Origin: Bacteroidota bacterium
GTDB lineage: Bacteria > Bacteroidota > Bacteroidia > Chitinophagales > LD1
Direction: 5' to 3'
Assembly: GCA_028288545.1 (NCBI GenBank)
Contig: JAQBNQ010000077.1
Coordinates: 1-7,174 of the forward strand
DNA length: 7,174 nt
Part shown: positions 5,827-7,174 of the stretch, piece by piece
Position numbering within the stretch: the stretch's first letter is position 1
Layout: the number at the start of each line of letters is the position of its first letter
Program-made: the position numbers and the translations under genes
The notes under the pieces: model-generated
Seen by the model: only the letters and a program-made list of their open reading frames with translations
What the model was told of the DNA's origin: nothing
Databases searched by the model: none

Positions 5827-7174
5827 TTACCGTTTAATCACTACAAACTTCTCCTGGCTCTTGGTTACACCATCGTTGTATTCGTAGATAGCATAGTAAG
5901 TTCCATCAGGGCAAAGAGTACCACCCTGGTTTCTACCATCCCAATCATTGTTATAGTGTCCATTGCTTCTCCAGATTTCCACACCCCAACGGTCAAACAT
6001 TCGCAGCGTTGCTTTAGGGCTTTCATCATTACATGGAATTACGAAGAGGTCATTCACCCCGTCACCGTTAGGCGAGAAGGCGTTTGGTATAAAGCAATGG
6101 TGTACTGTATCAACAACTGTTACACATATTTCAGCCGTATCGCAGAACCTGAATCTTCCGGTTACTGCACAAACCATGTAAGTGAACTGCTCACTGCCTG
6201 TAAAGTCTTTGGCAGGTGTGTAGGTGATCGTATTATCCGGGTTAACTACTGCAGCACCGTGTTCAGGGCTGGTTTGTACTGTAACAACCGTATCCGTAGC
6301 ATGTGGAATAATGTCATTCGCCAATTCGTCAATTGTCAGCGGTGTATTCATTATCGTACTATCCAGGTTACAAGCTTCAGGTACAGCCTTGATCAATGTA
6401 TCAAGTACTGTTATGATAACTTCTGAAGTAGTACAACCAAGGCTATCACAGATAACGTAACAGAAAGTATCGTTACCGAAGAAACCGGTGTTAGGTACGT
6501 AAGTGAAACATGAATCGTTGATGATAACCACACCGTTTTGCGGAGGACATACTGTTGACAGATGCCACTGGCCACTTACAGTGTGAACATAACCACCTAC
6601 GCAGATCGTATCAGGCGTGTTCACAAACGTAGTATCATAAATAGTATCAATAATAGGATGCGGACAGTTAGCAATGTGGATCAACACATTCGCTGTATCG
6701 CATCTGCGAACTATCGAACTATCACAGATGTAGTAGCTGAAGTTAACCGTACCCGGAGTACCATTTGAAATGAAGGTTATAAGACCATTACCAAAGGCCG
6801 TTATATCACCCAAACCGTTTGGTATCGGGTTGCTTACGCCTGTCATCACTATCTGGCTGTGTCCATGCGCATCAATGTCATTAGCTGTAACCGGAATATG
6901 TATTGTATCGCGGCTACAGATGTATTCTGTATCATTAGTTGCAGTGAAAGTGAAATCCCTGATGTAAACGATAACCACTGCGGTATCGCACAATGTAGGA
7001 TGCACATAATCACATATCTTGTAACAGAACGTATCCGGATGTTGAGGATCAGCATTAGCGCCTGGTGTATATGTAATCGTTCCGTTTGCATTCAGTACTG
7101 CAGTTCCTTCGGTTGCAGCACATGGTATAGATACCACGTAAATGCTGTCGCCATTAGGGCTGTAGTCGTTATGC
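5827..7174 (-). CDS. Secreted repeat protein with type B T9SS sorting domain (5' end outside window)
   Basis: The last 448 residues of a larger surface or secreted protein. The frame is open to the window edge, so the start lies beyond it; an in-frame GTG at 7135-7137 falls inside a repeat and is not a start. Residues 1-356 hold about four Ig/cadherin-like beta-sandwich repeats of 90-98 residues (the first cut by the edge), with phrases such as NGTITYTPGANA and NTITYTPAKDFTG. Each ends in a cysteine-bearing hairpin, for example CYKICD with LCDTA (C50, C54, C62), YYICD with RRCDTA (C150, C158) and MVCAV with RFCDTA (C335, C344). Residues 359-448 are a gliding-motility-associated C-terminal domain (TIGR04131, type B sorting signal): IPNAFSPNGDGVNDLF, then MFDRWGVEIW, WDGRNQGG, CPDGTYYAIYEY and a final KFVVIKR. 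This directs export by the T9SS. Proteins of this class serve as adhesins or other surface proteins; the ligand is unknown. The porP-family gene follows after 71 bases. Confidence 0.92.
   Translation of the reverse strand, partial: HNDYSPNGDSIYVVSIPCAATEGTAVLNANGTITYTPGANADPQHPDTFCYKICDYVHPTLCDTAVVIVYIRDFTFTATNDTEYICSRDTIHIPVTANDIDAHGHSQIVMTGVSNPIPNGLGDITAFGNGLITFISNGTPGTVNFSYYICDSSIVRRCDTANVLIHIANCPHPIIDTIYDTTFVNTPDTICVGGYVHTVSGQWHLSTVCPPQNGVVIINDSCFTYVPNTGFFGNDTFCYVICDSLGCTTSEVIITVLDTLIKAVPEACNLDSTIMNTPLTIDELANDIIPHATDTVVTVQTSPEHGAAVVNPDNTITYTPAKDFTGSEQFTYMVCAVTGRFRFCDTAEICVTVVDTVHHCFIPNAFSPNGDGVNDLFVIPCNDESPKATLRMFDRWGVEIWRSNGHYNNDWDGRNQGGTLCPDGTYYAIYEYNDGVTKSQEKFVVIKR

Noticed and set aside
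5956..6426. A 156-codon plus-strand frame opposite the secreted repeat protein
   Set aside because: It is antisense to a well-supported gene. Its translation has no recognisable domain or signal and an irregular, Cys- and Arg-rich composition typical of a shadow frame.
7135..7137. GTG codon as start of the secreted repeat protein
   Set aside because: The frame continues open to the window edge with repeat-like sequence (SPNGDSIYVV) before it, and no signal peptide follows, so it is internal.

Overview
The window looks like chromosomal DNA of a Bacteroidota (Bacteroidetes) bacterium with a type IX secretion system (T9SS), probably from a gliding or surface-adhesin-producing lineage. Four things point there: a gliding-motility-type C-terminal secretion domain, a PorP/SprF membrane protein, a TPR/PD40/OmpA protein of PorE-like architecture, and a BatA-domain protein with the double-transmembrane N-terminus typical of the phylum. 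A good match to the Bacteroidota promoter consensus (TTG near -33, TAnnTTTG near -7) and the absence of clear Shine-Dalgarno sequences agree with this. The genus cannot be told from the sequence.

All four protein genes lie on the minus strand and read right to left. From the right edge: (i) the 3' part of a large secreted repeat protein ending in a type B T9SS sorting domain (5827-7174, start outside the window); (ii) a terminator-like hairpin in the 71-base gap; (iii) a porP/sprF-family gene (4787-5755); (iv) 30 bases later, an OmpA/TPR/PD40 gene of PorE-like architecture (2534-4756), closed by a strong intrinsic terminator (2486-2512). Together these resemble a secretion cassette: a surface cargo, its dedicated outer-membrane partner, and a peptidoglycan-binding protein that could anchor the partner to the cell wall.

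The 453-base gap at 2081-2533 has no credible gene. It holds the terminator, two adjacent inverted repeats (22-base arms at 2173-2236 and 10-base arms at 2240-2290), and a promoter for the next gene. That gene (53-2080) encodes a BatA/von Willebrand A membrane protein. Its true start is most likely 132 bases inside the longest possible reading frame, because the promoter and most of the large inverted repeat fall in the upstream extension. At the left edge (1-44) is a short tandem repeat of CTTTGCGG/CTCTGCG units, probably cut by the window boundary.

No clearly new biological system is visible. The most useful leads are the pairing of this adhesin with its own PorP and PorE-like proteins, the tandem hairpins upstream of the BatA gene, the hairpin between cargo and secretion gene, and the corrected BatA start.
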